This document shows, piece after piece, positions 42,038 to 51,314 of a stretch of DNA of 64,000 bases. This DNA is from an uncultured Bacteroidales bacterium (GTDB taxonomy: Bacteria; Bacteroidota; Bacteroidia; Bacteroidales; P3). Every line of letters starts with the position of its first letter. Position 1 is the first letter of the stretch. Under the pieces are notes generated by a model that was given only the letters and a program-made list of their open reading frames with translations, searched no databases and had not been told where the DNA came from. Made by a program: the position numbers and the translations under genes. Where the stretch lies: NCBI GenBank assembly GCA_944320465.1, contig CALUHO010000013.1:1-64000 (forward strand), in the 5' to 3' direction.

Positions 42038-42889
42038 TCAGTAGTTGAATTCAGCCGCTGGGTTTTTGTCCAAACTATAGACATGTTCGCGGATCAATGC
42101 GGCCCACTCTTTGTCTGTGTGGCTTTTATCCAAGGCTTGGTAGCGGATAGGTTTCCCCAAAATTAAACAAATCTTTTGATTCCTGAGTTTGAACATTTCG
42201 TTAACTAAAAGGGCTTGCTCGATATTCACCTTCAAACCTATTCTTGTTCTGAATCTTGCCACATTGTAGAAGGTGTTGGAGTTTTTGCCCGAGATGAAAA
42301 CCGGGATGATGTCCCGTTCCGAATTCCGGGCCTGCGTCACGAAAGTCTTTTTCCATTCCGGGTCGGCAATTACCCCTCTTTTCTGTTTGCGCGAACATAG
42401 TCCGGCTGGGAAATAGAGCAGGGTGGAATTCCCGAGGAAGGCTTCTTCCAGTCCTCTCCGGTTCGATGTGTTTTTGGACAGCTTGCTTATAGGGAGGAAC
42501 ACGGGCTGGAGCGGGGGCAAGGCAAGAAGCATGTCGTTGACCGGGAACATGATATCCTTGCGAAGTTTCCCTACCTGGCTGATGAATGCCATGCCGTCCA
42601 ATCCTCCCAGCGGGTGGTTGGCGCAGAAAATCAACCTCCCGTTTTCCGGCACGTTCTCCGCCCCTTTCATGCTTACTTGGCAGCCGAAATCTTCTAAGAT
42701 GGCTGTGGCGAAGTCGATGCCGGTCTTGTCTCTTTCTTTATATAGGAAACTGTTCACTTCTTTCTCATGCAGCAGTTTGCGCATCAAGGGGAACACGAAT
42801 CCCGGCAGCTTCCGGTATAATTCGGGGGCTTTGTCTTTGATGACTTCCTCTATGTTGATAGTTCTTTCGGAGATGGTAAAGGACAGCAT
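42038..42889 (-). CDS. glsA: PlsC-type O-acyltransferase (GlsA-like)
   Basis: About 283 residues from the ATG at 42889 (MLSFTISERTINIEEVI); an upstream in-frame start at 42955 adds 22 residues. Acyltransferase block I NHPLGGLDG has the catalytic H(x)5D-like spacing. Block II-III regions FLPISKLSKNTSNRRG and LLYFPAGLCSRKQKRG follow. In Bacteroides this second acyltransferase adds an ester-linked fatty acid to N-acyl-glycine. It is adjacent and co-directional with the glsB-like gene. Confidence 0.82.
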   Translation of the reverse strand: MLSFTISERTINIEEVIKDKAPELYRKLPGFVFPLMRKLLHEKEVNSFLYKERDKTGIDFATAILEDFGCQVSMKGAENVPENGRLIFCANHPLGGLDGMAFISQVGKLRKDIMFPVNDMLLALPPLQPVFLPISKLSKNTSNRRGLEEAFLGNSTLLYFPAGLCSRKQKRGVIADPEWKKTFVTQARNSERDIIPVFISGKNSNTFYNVARFRTRIGLKVNIEQALLVNEMFKLRNQKICLILGKPIRYQALDKSHTDKEWAALIREHVYSLDKNPAAEFNY

Positions 42890-43345
42890 GTTGGGTAGAT
42901 TGAAGTGAACGAAATTGAAGATGTAAAAGTAGCAAAAAAAGCGCATTTCCGGCAAGAGGTCGGGTTTCGTTTTGGCTTGTTGTTGAAAATGACAGGGTTA
43001 TCTGCTGTTGTAATGAATTGCAAGCGATTATTGAAGAGGGATGGTCGTTGGCCGGAGATATTGTGCGGCAGGCAGTGGGCATGATTGAGTTGTCAACAAA
43101 TTAACAATTTTTTGTTGACAACTTGCCTTTCCCGGAAGGAATCGACCTTTTCGTAAGAGGGGCTTGGCTGCCCTAAGTCTCTGAAAATTTTTTGAAAATG
43201 GGATTTTATGGGAGGAAATGGAAAAAATATTAACAAAATGGAAATTTTCGGATTTTTCTCCGTAATTTTGGAGCGTCCAATCAAGGCATGAATTTGTCAA
43301 TGATGATGTCTTGTGGTTGATAAACAGTTGTTTAATGAATTCGGC
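42890..43345 (+). promoter_or_regulatory. Intergenic region with dcw-cluster promoter at 43263-43270
   Basis: TAATTTTG at 43263-43270 is 75 bases before the mraZ start and probably begins the division/cell-wall transcript. The region is T/A-rich and includes the dyad TTGTTGACAA around 43112-43123. No gene seen. Confidence 0.45.
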
Positions 43346-43810
43346 ATGGCCATTTTAGTAGGTAAGGAATATTGCAAAGTGGATCCGGCAGGTCGGTTCA
43401 AGTTCCCGGCAGTGCTTAAAAAGGCATTGTCAGGTGTGATCGATGCCGGCTTTGTAATCAAGGAGAGCATCTTTGATCCTTGCCTCGAATTGTATCCCCG
43501 TGCCGAGTTCGAGAAGGAAATCGAGACCAAGGTCGCCAAGTTGAACCATTATAATCCTCAGGACCGCCTTTTGATCCGCAAGCTGTCCGAGGGGAATCCC
43601 GTAGAGCTGGATGCCAATGACCGTTTGCTGATTCCGGGAGACTTGAAGAAGGCTAAAGGCATAGCTAAGGAGATTGTGCTGATTTCCAAAATCAACATTA
43701 TCGAGATATGGGATGTGGCAACCTACGACAAGATGAACGGCATGGACGTTGATTTTGCCGCCTTGGCTGCCGAACGTTTAGGGCAGGTAAATGTCGGTGA
43801 AACCATATAA
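43346..43810 (+). CDS. mraZ: Transcriptional regulator MraZ
   Basis: A 154-residue protein from MAILVGKEYCKVDPAGRFKF (an in-frame upstream start at 43313 adds 11 residues). It has two SpoVT/AbrB-like halves: DPAGRFKFPAVL near the start and DANDRLLIPGDLKKA at ~93, the duplicated DxxGR-type motif of the MraZ family. MraZ binds DNA in front of its own operon and tunes dcw transcription; here it is first, 12 bases ahead of rsmH. Its sequence is diverged from proteobacterial MraZ but the position settles the identity. Confidence 0.88.
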   Translation: MAILVGKEYCKVDPAGRFKFPAVLKKALSGVIDAGFVIKESIFDPCLELYPRAEFEKEIETKVAKLNHYNPQDRLLIRKLSEGNPVELDANDRLLIPGDLKKAKGIAKEIVLISKINIIEIWDVATYDKMNGMDVDFAALAAERLGQVNVGETI

Positions 43811-43822
43811 GAGGAGGCTGGC

Positions 43823-44758
43823 ATGGACGCGGAATATCATATCCCCGTCTTGTTGCAGGAAGCAATAGACGGTCTGAACATGCGGGAAAGCGGCATTTAT
43901 GTGGATGCCACTTTTGGAGGCGGGGGGCATTCGCGGCAGATTCTGCGCCATCTTGGAGAGGAAGGGCGGCTGCTGGCTTTTGACCGCGACCCGGATGCGG
44001 CGGCACGGGCTGAGCAGGATTCGGATTTTGTCCAGGCGGGGCGGCGTTTTATTCTTGTCAGAGAAAATTTCCGATACCTCAAGAATTACTTGCGTTTTTA
44101 CAAAGCGGTCCCCGTGGATGGCATTCTGGCCGACTTGGGGGTCTCTTCGCATCAGTTCGATGTGGCTGAGCGGGGATTCTCCATTCGAAACCGTGGCCCG
44201 TTGGATATGCGGATGGATCAGTCCGGTCCGCTTACGGCCGCAGAAGTGCTGAATACTTATTCCGAGGAAGATTTGGCACGCATTTTCATGCAGTATGGGG
44301 AAATCCCTTTTGGCAGGCGTTTGGCATCGGCTGTTGTCAAGGTTCGTGAAGCGTCGCCGTTTGAATACACGGACCAAGCCGTGGATTTCTTTGAGCCTTT
44401 TGCCGGCAAGGGTAGGGAGAATAAGTTCTTGGCGACGGTCTTCCAGGCATTGAGGATAGAAGTGAACGGGGAGATGGAAAATCTGAAAGGTCTGTTGGAA
44501 CAGAGTCTGGAGGTGTTGAGGCCGGGAGGAAGGTTGGTGGTGATATCCTATCATTCGCTTGAGGATCGCATGGTGAAGAACTTCATGCGTTCGGGTAATG
44601 TGGACGGCAAGATAGAAAAGGATTTTTATGGGAACGACCTTTCTCCGATAGAGCCGGTGAACCGTAAGGCTGTGATGCCAACGGGAGAAGAGACGGAGCG
44701 TAATCCCCGTTCACGGAGCGCCCGGCTCAGGGTCGCTCGGAAGAAAGGTCAACAATAA
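43823..44758 (+). CDS. rsmH: 16S rRNA m4C1402 methyltransferase
   Basis: A 311-residue SAM-dependent N4-methyltransferase acting on C1402 of 16S rRNA. N-terminal HIPVLLQEAIDGL, SAM motif YVDATFGGGGHSRQIL, GILADLGVSSHQFD, and RGFSIRNRGPLDMRMD are hallmark blocks; the C-terminus has VISYHSLEDRMVKNFM. Complete and of normal length. Second gene of the dcw operon. Confidence 0.96.
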   Translation: MDAEYHIPVLLQEAIDGLNMRESGIYVDATFGGGGHSRQILRHLGEEGRLLAFDRDPDAAARAEQDSDFVQAGRRFILVRENFRYLKNYLRFYKAVPVDGILADLGVSSHQFDVAERGFSIRNRGPLDMRMDQSGPLTAAEVLNTYSEEDLARIFMQYGEIPFGRRLASAVVKVREASPFEYTDQAVDFFEPFAGKGRENKFLATVFQALRIEVNGEMENLKGLLEQSLEVLRPGGRLVVISYHSLEDRMVKNFMRSGNVDGKIEKDFYGNDLSPIEPVNRKAVMPTGEETERNPRSRSARLRVARKKGQQ

Positions 44759-44767
44759 GGAGCAGGC

Positions 44768-45262
44768 ATGGGAAAAAACAAGATTAAACCGGAGCCTGTG
44801 GCCAAGGACCCGATGCCGGAGCCGGAATTGGCATCGGAATTCGAGGGAAATGCGCTGGAAGGACCAGAGGCGGGGAACACGTTGGAACCGGAAGATTCTG
44901 TTGGGAAAAAACGTCAGCAGGTTCGTCAGGCGAAAATCCGTTCGGCCATGGACGGGACGTTTGTTTTGGACAAAGGTAGGAATCATTGGTCTTTGATTTT
45001 GTACGTGTTCATCCTTGCGCTGATTGTGATAACGAACAATTATTTGTCGGAAAAGGTGCTGAGGGAAAGCGCGGCTATCAAGGCTGAATTGAAGGAGTTG
45101 CAATACAGGCAGATCTCGGCCAAGGCGGAATGGATGAGATTGAGCAGGCAGTCGTCTGTGGCCAAGATGCTGGATAGCGCGGGAGTCAAGGAATCGGTGA
45201 TCCCGCCATTCAAGATAAAGTCTTCCGAGCCGGAAGGACACAGATGGTGGAAGAAGAAATAA
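44768..45262 (+). CDS. ftsL: FtsL-like cell-division protein
   Basis: A 164-residue bitopic membrane protein. An acidic cytoplasmic tail of ~75 residues (longer than in E. coli) precedes a single helix (SLILYVFILALIVITNNYL) and a short coiled coil (LRESAAIKAELKELQYRQIS) in the periplasm. Sequence is weakly conserved; the call rests on topology and the position between rsmH and ftsI. It scaffolds the FtsQLB-FtsWI complex at the septum. Its 3' end overlaps an in-frame upstream start of ftsI. Confidence 0.85.
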   Translation: MGKNKIKPEPVAKDPMPEPELASEFEGNALEGPEAGNTLEPEDSVGKKRQQVRQAKIRSAMDGTFVLDKGRNHWSLILYVFILALIVITNNYLSEKVLRESAAIKAELKELQYRQISAKAEWMRLSRQSSVAKMLDSAGVKESVIPPFKIKSSEPEGHRWWKKK

Positions 45263-45264
45263 GC

Positions 45265-47424
45265 ATGGCAAGCAAGGTGGGCAGGAAAAATGGCAGAAAG
45301 GAAGCAGGCATGGGCAAACAAGCAGAAAAAGAAAGCGGAAAGACAGGTTTTTGGTGGAAGGTGTACTTGGTGTATGCTTTCCTGCTTGTGTTTGCTGTGG
45401 CTATTTTGGTGAAAATGGCGCAGGTGATATTTGTGGAAGGCGATGAGTTGCTGGCTCTTTCCGATAAGCAAAGCTTGCGTTATGAGGAAACCGAAGCTGT
45501 ACGTGGCAATATTTATTCGTCAGATAGTTCTTTGCTGGCTGTTTCGGTGCCTTTGTTCAATGTGCGGATGGATTTGCATCCAAGTGTGGTATCGAACGAC
45601 ACTTTTTTCAAGTACCTCCGTCCGCTTTGTGACAGTCTCCATGCATTGTATCCGTCCAAGAGCAAGGAACAGTACAGGCAATACCTGCTCTCGGCTCGGC
45701 GGGCTAAAAAACGCAGTTTGTTGATAAAGAGGGATGTGTCCTATATGGAGTTGTCCCGGATGAGAACCTTCCCACTTTTCGAGAAAGGCCAGTTCCGAGG
45801 AGGGTTCATTGTAGAAGAATACGAGGACAGACGTTTGCCCAATGGTTATCTGGCTCAACGGACTATTGGTTATTATAACGAGGAGACCAAAGTCGGGGTC
45901 GGATTGGAACGGGCTTATAACTCGGATTTGGAGGGGACGAACGGCCTGCGATTGACGCAGAAAGTGACAGGCAATTTGTGGAGGCCGATTCGTAGCGAGG
46001 ATGAAGTGGAGCCTGAAAACGGGCATGATGTGATAACCACGATAGATATCCGTATTCAGGATGTGGCCGAAGCCGCGTTGAAAGAATGTATGGAAACTAA
46101 TGAAGCACAGCATGGATGCGTGGTTCTGATGGAAGTGCGGACCGGGAAGGTGGTGGCGATTGCCAATCTTCGGAAACAGCCTGACGGAAGTTATGCCGAA
46201 GTGATGAATTATGCGGTAGGAGAAGCGGTGGAGCCGGGTTCCACTTTCAAGCTGGCTTCGACGATAGCTATTCTTGAGGAGAGCCATCTGGATACATCTG
46301 TCAAGGTTCCGACAGGTCGTTTGAAGTATTACAGTAGATGGATGAACGACTCCCATCGGGAAGGCTGGGGAGAGCTGAGCTTTTTGGAGGCTTTTGAGAA
46401 ATCTTCCAACGTGGGGATTTCCTACTTGGCCAACGAGGTGTTCCACAACAAGCAGCAGCGTTTTGTGGATTACCTGTGCAAGATGCATTTGGATCGGCCT
46501 TTGGGTTTGGAAATTGCCGGAGAAGGCGAGCCTTATATCAAAAACCCTTCCGACAAGACGTGGTCGGGTATTTCCTTGCCGTGGATGTCGATTGGTTATG
46601 AGGTGCAAGTGACTCCGATGCAGATTTTGAGCCTGTACAACGCGGTGGCTAACAACGGAAAAATGCTTAAACCGATGTTTGTGCAGGAAATTCGTCGAGG
46701 CAGCGAGGTGGTTCGAAGCTTCAAGCCGACCGTGCTGGTCGATAAGATTTGCAGCGATCGGACATTGTCTACGGTTCAGGCAATGCTGCAAGGGGTAGTG
46801 GAACGGGGTACGGCCACGAACTTGCGCAATCCTTTGTATGAAGTGGCGGCCAAGACGGGAACTGCTCAGATGAATTACGGGCAGAGAGGAAGCGAGCGGA
46901 TGACTTACCGGGCTTCGGTGGTCGGGTATTTTCCGGCCGACAATCCGCGTTATTCCTGTATTGTAATGATTACCAATCCGCAGAAGAACCGGATTTACGG
47001 AGGGTCGGTAGCTGGGCCGGTATTCCGGGAAATTGCGGACAAGGTATTTGCAACGCTGATGAAAGGCGGGCAGGACCCGCAGCCGAGGCATCTCGGTATG
47101 GAGGATACTTATATGGCGGGGGGATGTGCGGCAGACATAGAAGAAGTGTATGAAGGTCTTGGCATGGAATCTCCTCAGTTGGAACCTACCACTTTTGTGC
47201 GTTTGAGGGAAAGCATCGGGGGGGGCAAGACGTTTGACGAGGTGGGTTTGATGAAGGATGTATTGCCTAATCTGGCCGGCATGGGGTTGCGGGATGCAAC
47301 TTATTTGCTGGAACGGTATGGCTTGTCGGTTCGGATACAGGGTAAAGGAAAGGTGAAACGTCAGGAACCTCGTGCTGGCAGCCCGTGCCGGAGGGGGCAG
47401 ACGGTATGGCTGTATCTCGGTTAG
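45265..47424 (+). CDS. ftsI: Septal penicillin-binding protein FtsI (PBP3) with PASTA domain
   Basis: About 719 residues from the ATG at 45265, 2 bases after ftsL (the ATG at 45244 overlaps ftsL). Membrane anchor KVYLVYAFLLVFAVAILVKM; PBP dimerisation domain ~60-230; transpeptidase domain with Ser326 in GSTFKLAS, SSN in KSSNVG and KTGTA at ~530. C-terminal residues ~650-715 (LPNLAGMGLRDATYLLERYG, then GQTVWLYL) form one PASTA repeat, usual in Bacteroidota. It crosslinks septal peptidoglycan with FtsW. Confidence 0.95.
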   Translation: MASKVGRKNGRKEAGMGKQAEKESGKTGFWWKVYLVYAFLLVFAVAILVKMAQVIFVEGDELLALSDKQSLRYEETEAVRGNIYSSDSSLLAVSVPLFNVRMDLHPSVVSNDTFFKYLRPLCDSLHALYPSKSKEQYRQYLLSARRAKKRSLLIKRDVSYMELSRMRTFPLFEKGQFRGGFIVEEYEDRRLPNGYLAQRTIGYYNEETKVGVGLERAYNSDLEGTNGLRLTQKVTGNLWRPIRSEDEVEPENGHDVITTIDIRIQDVAEAALKECMETNEAQHGCVVLMEVRTGKVVAIANLRKQPDGSYAEVMNYAVGEAVEPGSTFKLASTIAILEESHLDTSVKVPTGRLKYYSRWMNDSHREGWGELSFLEAFEKSSNVGISYLANEVFHNKQQRFVDYLCKMHLDRPLGLEIAGEGEPYIKNPSDKTWSGISLPWMSIGYEVQVTPMQILSLYNAVANNGKMLKPMFVQEIRRGSEVVRSFKPTVLVDKICSDRTLSTVQAMLQGVVERGTATNLRNPLYEVAAKTGTAQMNYGQRGSERMTYRASVVGYFPADNPRYSCIVMITNPQKNRIYGGSVAGPVFREIADKVFATLMKGGQDPQPRHLGMEDTYMAGGCAADIEEVYEGLGMESPQLEPTTFVRLRESIGGGKTFDEVGLMKDVLPNLAGMGLRDATYLLERYGLSVRIQGKGKVKRQEPRAGSPCRRGQTVWLYLG

Positions 47425-47540
47425 CGGTTTGAAGAAGGCTGCAGGAAGGCGGAAAGGGGGCTGGGGCGTGTTTGATGGCGATGGGTTCGCCTAAGAAAAG
47501 ATGCTTTCAACGAAAGCGGGAAGCTTAAATAAGATTGAAA

Positions 47541-48992
47541 ATGAAACTGAAGGAACTCTTGACGGAAGAATGCGGCATCTGCGACAGACGGGGTGCTGAA
47601 GACGTGGAGGTCGTGTCTTTGCAGCAGGATTCGCGCAAAGTGGAAGCGGGATCGGTGTTCTTTGCTGTGAGAGGTACGGTTTCTGACGGGCATGATTTCA
47701 TCGAGTCAGCTTTGGAGAAGGGGGCTGTGGCGGTGGTCTGCGAGGAACTGCCGGAGGTGTTGCGGCCGGAGGTCTGCTATCTGAGGGTGAAAGGCAGCAG
47801 CGTGGCGATGGGTTATATGGCTTCGGCTTTTTACGGGAACCCGTCGAGGGAATTGAAATTGGTGGGCATAACCGGAACCAACGGCAAGACCACGACGGTG
47901 ACTTTGTTGTACCGCTTGTTCAAGGGGCTGGGTTACGAGGCCGGCTTGCTTTCGACGATAGAGAACCGCATCGGGGACAGGGTGGTTCCCAGCACGCATA
48001 CCACGGGCGATGCCTTGGAGATAAATGCCTTGCTGAGAGAAATGGTGAATGCCGGTTGCGGCTATGCTTTCATGGAAGTAAGTTCCCATGCGGTGGCTCA
48101 GGAACGGATTGCCGGATTGCATTTCACCGGGGCGATTTTCAGCAACATCACTCGTGACCATTTGGATTACCATAAGACGTTCGATGCCTATATAAAGGCG
48201 AAGAAAAAGTTTTTTGACAATCTGCCTTCTTCGGCCTTTGCCTTGGTGAATGCCGATGACAAGAATGGTTTGGTGATGCTGCAGAATACCAAGGCTTCGA
48301 AGTACACCTATGCCTTGCGGGTCCCGGCCGATTTCAAATGCCGTTTGATAGAGGATTCTCTCTCGGGTTTGCATCTGGAAATGGATGGGACGGAAGTGTA
48401 TATGCGTTTGGTGGGCAGGTTCAACGCCTATAACCTGACGGCTATTTATGCTACGGCCTTGTTGTTGGACATGGACAAGATGGAAGTCTTGCAGGCGATG
48501 AGCAGCTTGGGGGAGGCTCCGGGGCGGTTCGAGGTGTTCAAATCGCAACGGGATGGCAAAACCGGCATCGTGGACTACGCCCACACGCCCGATGCCCTCG
48601 AAAATGTGCTGGAAACGATTAACGAATTGAGGGAAGACGGCCAGCAAGTGATTTGCGTGGTAGGCTGCGGCGGAAACCGGGATGCAGGCAAACGCCCTGA
48701 GATGGCCCGCATTGCCGCCCGCCTCTCCGACCGTCTGATTATCACCACCGACAATCCCCGCTTCGAAGACCCTCAGGCCATTGCCGAGCAGATGAAAGCC
48801 GGCTTGGATATGCTGGATGCGGCTAAGAGCCTCTGCATCCTGGATCGGGAAGAAGCCATCAAGACGGCCTGCGCCTTGGCCGGGCCGAGGGATGTGATTT
48901 TAGTGGCGGGCAAAGGACACGAGCCATACCAGGAAGTGAAAGGAGTGAAGCATCATTTCGATGACAGGGAGGTGTTGGCTAAATATTTGTGA
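47541..48992 (+). CDS. murE: UDP-MurNAc-tripeptide ligase
   Basis: A 483-residue cytoplasmic ligase adding the third stem-peptide residue. The ATG at 47541 is preferred over an upstream TTG. Domains: N-terminal UDP-binding (VSLQQDSRKVEAGSVFFAVR), central ATPase with P-loop GITGTNGKTTT (~112) and C-terminal domain. The DNPR motif (TTDNPRFEDP, ~410) is the signature for meso-diaminopimelate as substrate, predicting DAP-type peptidoglycan. Complete, unlike murD nearby. Confidence 0.96.
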   Translation: MKLKELLTEECGICDRRGAEDVEVVSLQQDSRKVEAGSVFFAVRGTVSDGHDFIESALEKGAVAVVCEELPEVLRPEVCYLRVKGSSVAMGYMASAFYGNPSRELKLVGITGTNGKTTTVTLLYRLFKGLGYEAGLLSTIENRIGDRVVPSTHTTGDALEINALLREMVNAGCGYAFMEVSSHAVAQERIAGLHFTGAIFSNITRDHLDYHKTFDAYIKAKKKFFDNLPSSAFALVNADDKNGLVMLQNTKASKYTYALRVPADFKCRLIEDSLSGLHLEMDGTEVYMRLVGRFNAYNLTAIYATALLLDMDKMEVLQAMSSLGEAPGRFEVFKSQRDGKTGIVDYAHTPDALENVLETINELREDGQQVICVVGCGGNRDAGKRPEMARIAARLSDRLIITTDNPRFEDPQAIAEQMKAGLDMLDAAKSLCILDREEAIKTACALAGPRDVILVAGKGHEPYQEVKGVKHHFDDREVLAKYL

Positions 48993-49121
48993 CCCGTGCA
49001 GGAAAAGACTTGCCTCTTGCCTGTTTTGGCATATCGTGCCTTGGCAGGCATGGAGCGCTTTTAGGATAGGGCGTGAGCTGGAAATGATTTGATAGGATAA
49101 AGAATAGCAAAACGCAAAGAG

Positions 49122-50369
49122 ATGTTGTACTATCTGTTTGATTATTTGCATGAATGCGGGGTTCCGGGAACGGGAGTGTTCCAATACATCTCCTTCAGGG
49201 CGGCTACGGCCATTGTGTTGTCTCTTTTCATCTCGCTTTGGGCCGGCAAGCGGATGATACGTTTATTGGCCCGCAAGCAGATAGGGGAAACCGTGCGGGA
49301 TTTGGGACTGGCCGGTCAAAAGGAAAAGGAAGGCACTCCGACGATGGGAGGCTTGATTATCATTGCGGCCATCCTGGTGCCAGTGCTATTGGTATGCCGT
49401 TTGGACAACATTTATGTGCTGCTGATGATTCTGACCACGGTCTGGTTAGGCGCGATGGGCTTTTTGGACGATTATATCAAAGTTTTCAAGCATGACAAGC
49501 ATGGGTTGCAAGGCAAGTTTAAGATTTTCGGACAGGTAGGCCTGGGCTTGGTGGTAGGTTTGGTCATGTGTTTTCATCCAGATATCGTGGTTTCGCAGAA
49601 AAACAATGCGGCACTGATGGAAGACCATAACCTGCTTCAGAATAGTGAATACCAAAAGGCTGTGGCTGCATTTGAAAACAATACCGAGAAATCCTTGGTG
49701 ACCACGATTCCTTTTGTCAAAAACAACGAATTGAACTACACCGGCATCATGGAAGCCCTTCATGAAGGCTGGGGAAGATACGCTTGGATTTTTTTTGTAT
49801 TGGTTGTCATTCTGGTGGTTACGGCAGTGTCGAACGGTTGCAATCTGACCGATGGCATGGACGGGCTGGCAACCGGGACTTCGGCAATCATCGGTGCTAC
49901 GTTGGCCATATTGGCTTGGGTATCGGGCAATATCATCTTTGCCGATTACCTCAATATTATGTATATACCTCATACGGGCGAGCTTGTGATTTTCAGTGCG
50001 GCTTTTGTGGGGGCTACTATCGGTTTTCTTTGGTACAACACTTATCCGGCTCAAGTTTTCATGGGCGATACCGGAAGCTTGACGATAGGCGGCATCATTG
50101 CGGTTTTTGCTTTGTTGATTCGCAAGGAATTGCTGCTGTTGATTCTCTGCGGGGTTTTTTTGGCTGAAAGCCTGTCGGTGATTATCCAAGTGGCTTATTT
50201 CCGTTATACGAAGAGGCGTTACGGCGAGGGAAGGCGGGTGTTCCTGATGTCCCCTTTGCATCATCATTATCAGAAAAAAGGCTACAAGGAACCCAAGATT
50301 GTGATGCGCTTCTTTATTATCGGGATCATGCTGGCAGTAGTGACATTGGCCACATTGAAGTTGCGTTAA
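49122..50369 (+). CDS. mraY: Phospho-MurNAc-pentapeptide transferase
   Basis: A 415-residue polytopic enzyme that transfers phospho-MurNAc-pentapeptide to undecaprenyl phosphate, making lipid I. Family motifs: [37 protein letters not shown] with the catalytic Asp residues, [19 protein letters not shown] and [10 protein letters not shown]. The insert around residues 150-215 ([16 protein letters not shown] and beyond) is typical of Bacteroidota versions. Start ATG 49122. Confidence 0.96.
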   Translation: MLYYLFDYLHECGVPGTGVFQYISFRAATAIVLSLFISLWAGKRMIRLLARKQIGETVRDLGLAGQKEKEGTPTMGGLIIIAAILVPVLLVCRLDNIYVLLMILTTVWLGAMGFLDDYIKVFKHDKHGLQGKFKIFGQVGLGLVVGLVMCFHPDIVVSQKNNAALMEDHNLLQNSEYQKAVAAFENNTEKSLVTTIPFVKNNELNYTGIMEALHEGWGRYAWIFFVLVVILVVTAVSNGCNLTDGMDGLATGTSAIIGATLAILAWVSGNIIFADYLNIMYIPHTGELVIFSAAFVGATIGFLWYNTYPAQVFMGDTGSLTIGGIIAVFALLIRKELLLLILCGVFLAESLSVIIQVAYFRYTKRRYGEGRRVFLMSPLHHHYQKKGYKEPKIVMRFFIIGIMLAVVTLATLKLR

Positions 50370-50532
50370 GTCAGCCTGCGGGGCCGTGCCGGTGCATGGA
50401 GAAAGGCAGGGTTCCAATCAGGGAAGGCTTGAAGGGATAAGGAAGAATGAAACAATGCTGAGAATTTACGGCATCTTGAAAGCAGGATACCGGATTAAAG
50501 GATAGTAAAAGATACAACGGGAGAATACGTAT

Positions 50533-51081
50533 ATGAAAACGAATTTGGAAATTTTAGCGCAGCAAGGGGTCGTTTCACGCTCTATGGCAGAATCCGTGTC
50601 GATGCGGATTAAGGACTTGCGAAAGAAAGCCATCCAGGAAAGCTTCCAGGATTTTGGAAGTTCAGGGCATCGGTTGGAATACGTGGCAACTGTACGCGGT
50701 GTGGATTATGTGGACGATGCCAAAGCAATCAATCTGAATTCTACTTGGTATGCGCTTGAAAGTATGAAACGTCCGGTAATCTGGATTGCCGGGGGACAAG
50801 GGAATGAAACGGATTGGGCTGCAATGAAAAATCTTGTTTCTCGCAAAGTAAGGCATCTGGTTTGCCTTGGCAAAGATACCAGAGCCTTGCAGGAGGCTTA
50901 CGGGGATCTGTTCCCTGATTTGGTAGAAGTCGGTTCGATGATGGCTGCCGTACAGGCTGCCTATCTGATGGCCAATGAAGGAGACATAGTCCTGCTGTCG
51001 CCGGCATGTTCCAGTTTTGACTTGTTTGAGAGTTATCAAGATAAAGGCTTGCAGTTCAAGAAGGCTGTCTGCGAATTGTAG
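50533..51081 (+). CDS. murD: Truncated MurD: C-terminal domain only
   Basis: A 182-residue frame in the murD position. From residue ~17 it matches the end of MurD: SMAESVSMRIKDLRKKAIQE, GHRLEYVATVRGVDYVDDAK, then WIAGGQGNE and SPACSSFDLFESYQDKG. A normal MurD is ~440-450 residues. The UDP-binding domain and the whole ATP-binding centre including the P-loop are missing. Also DAKAIN replaces the usual DSKATN. The start has a good ribosome-binding site (GGGAGAA, 11 bases upstream). The 163 bases before it hold no recognisable N-terminal half. As it stands it cannot ligate D-Glu. A dispersed repeat follows directly. Confidence 0.85.
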   Translation: MKTNLEILAQQGVVSRSMAESVSMRIKDLRKKAIQESFQDFGSSGHRLEYVATVRGVDYVDDAKAINLNSTWYALESMKRPVIWIAGGQGNETDWAAMKNLVSRKVRHLVCLGKDTRALQEAYGDLFPDLVEVGSMMAAVQAAYLMANEGDIVLLSPACSSFDLFESYQDKGLQFKKAVCEL

Positions 51082-51128
51082 TCGGGTCTGTGATGACAGG
51101 CTGCCGGCTTTCGTTGAGGCGACAGCCT

Positions 51129-51309
51129 CTTATTCCAAGTGCAACTTAAAATAAACTGCAAGCCGAGCGCAGAGCCGAACGGAGTTCGAGCTTTGATGTG
51201 CCATCGAAAGCAGGCTGCACCTCAGCATAGCCAAGGCAAGCTTTGCTCTGCATTCGGTTTGCACTGCTTTTGCCGAGGCGCAGCGTTTATCGGAAACGAA
51301 GTTTAAAAT
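51129..51309 (+). repeat. Dispersed 157-bp repeat inside the dcw cluster
   Basis: Matches the tandem units at 34724-35194 along the full unit, starting from TTATTCCAAGTGCAACTTAA and ending CGTTTATCGGAAACGAAG, the same end as the short copy at 26025-26104. It sits between truncated murD and ftsW, ending 6 bases before the ftsW start. Confidence 0.9.
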
Positions 51310-51314
51310 AACAA

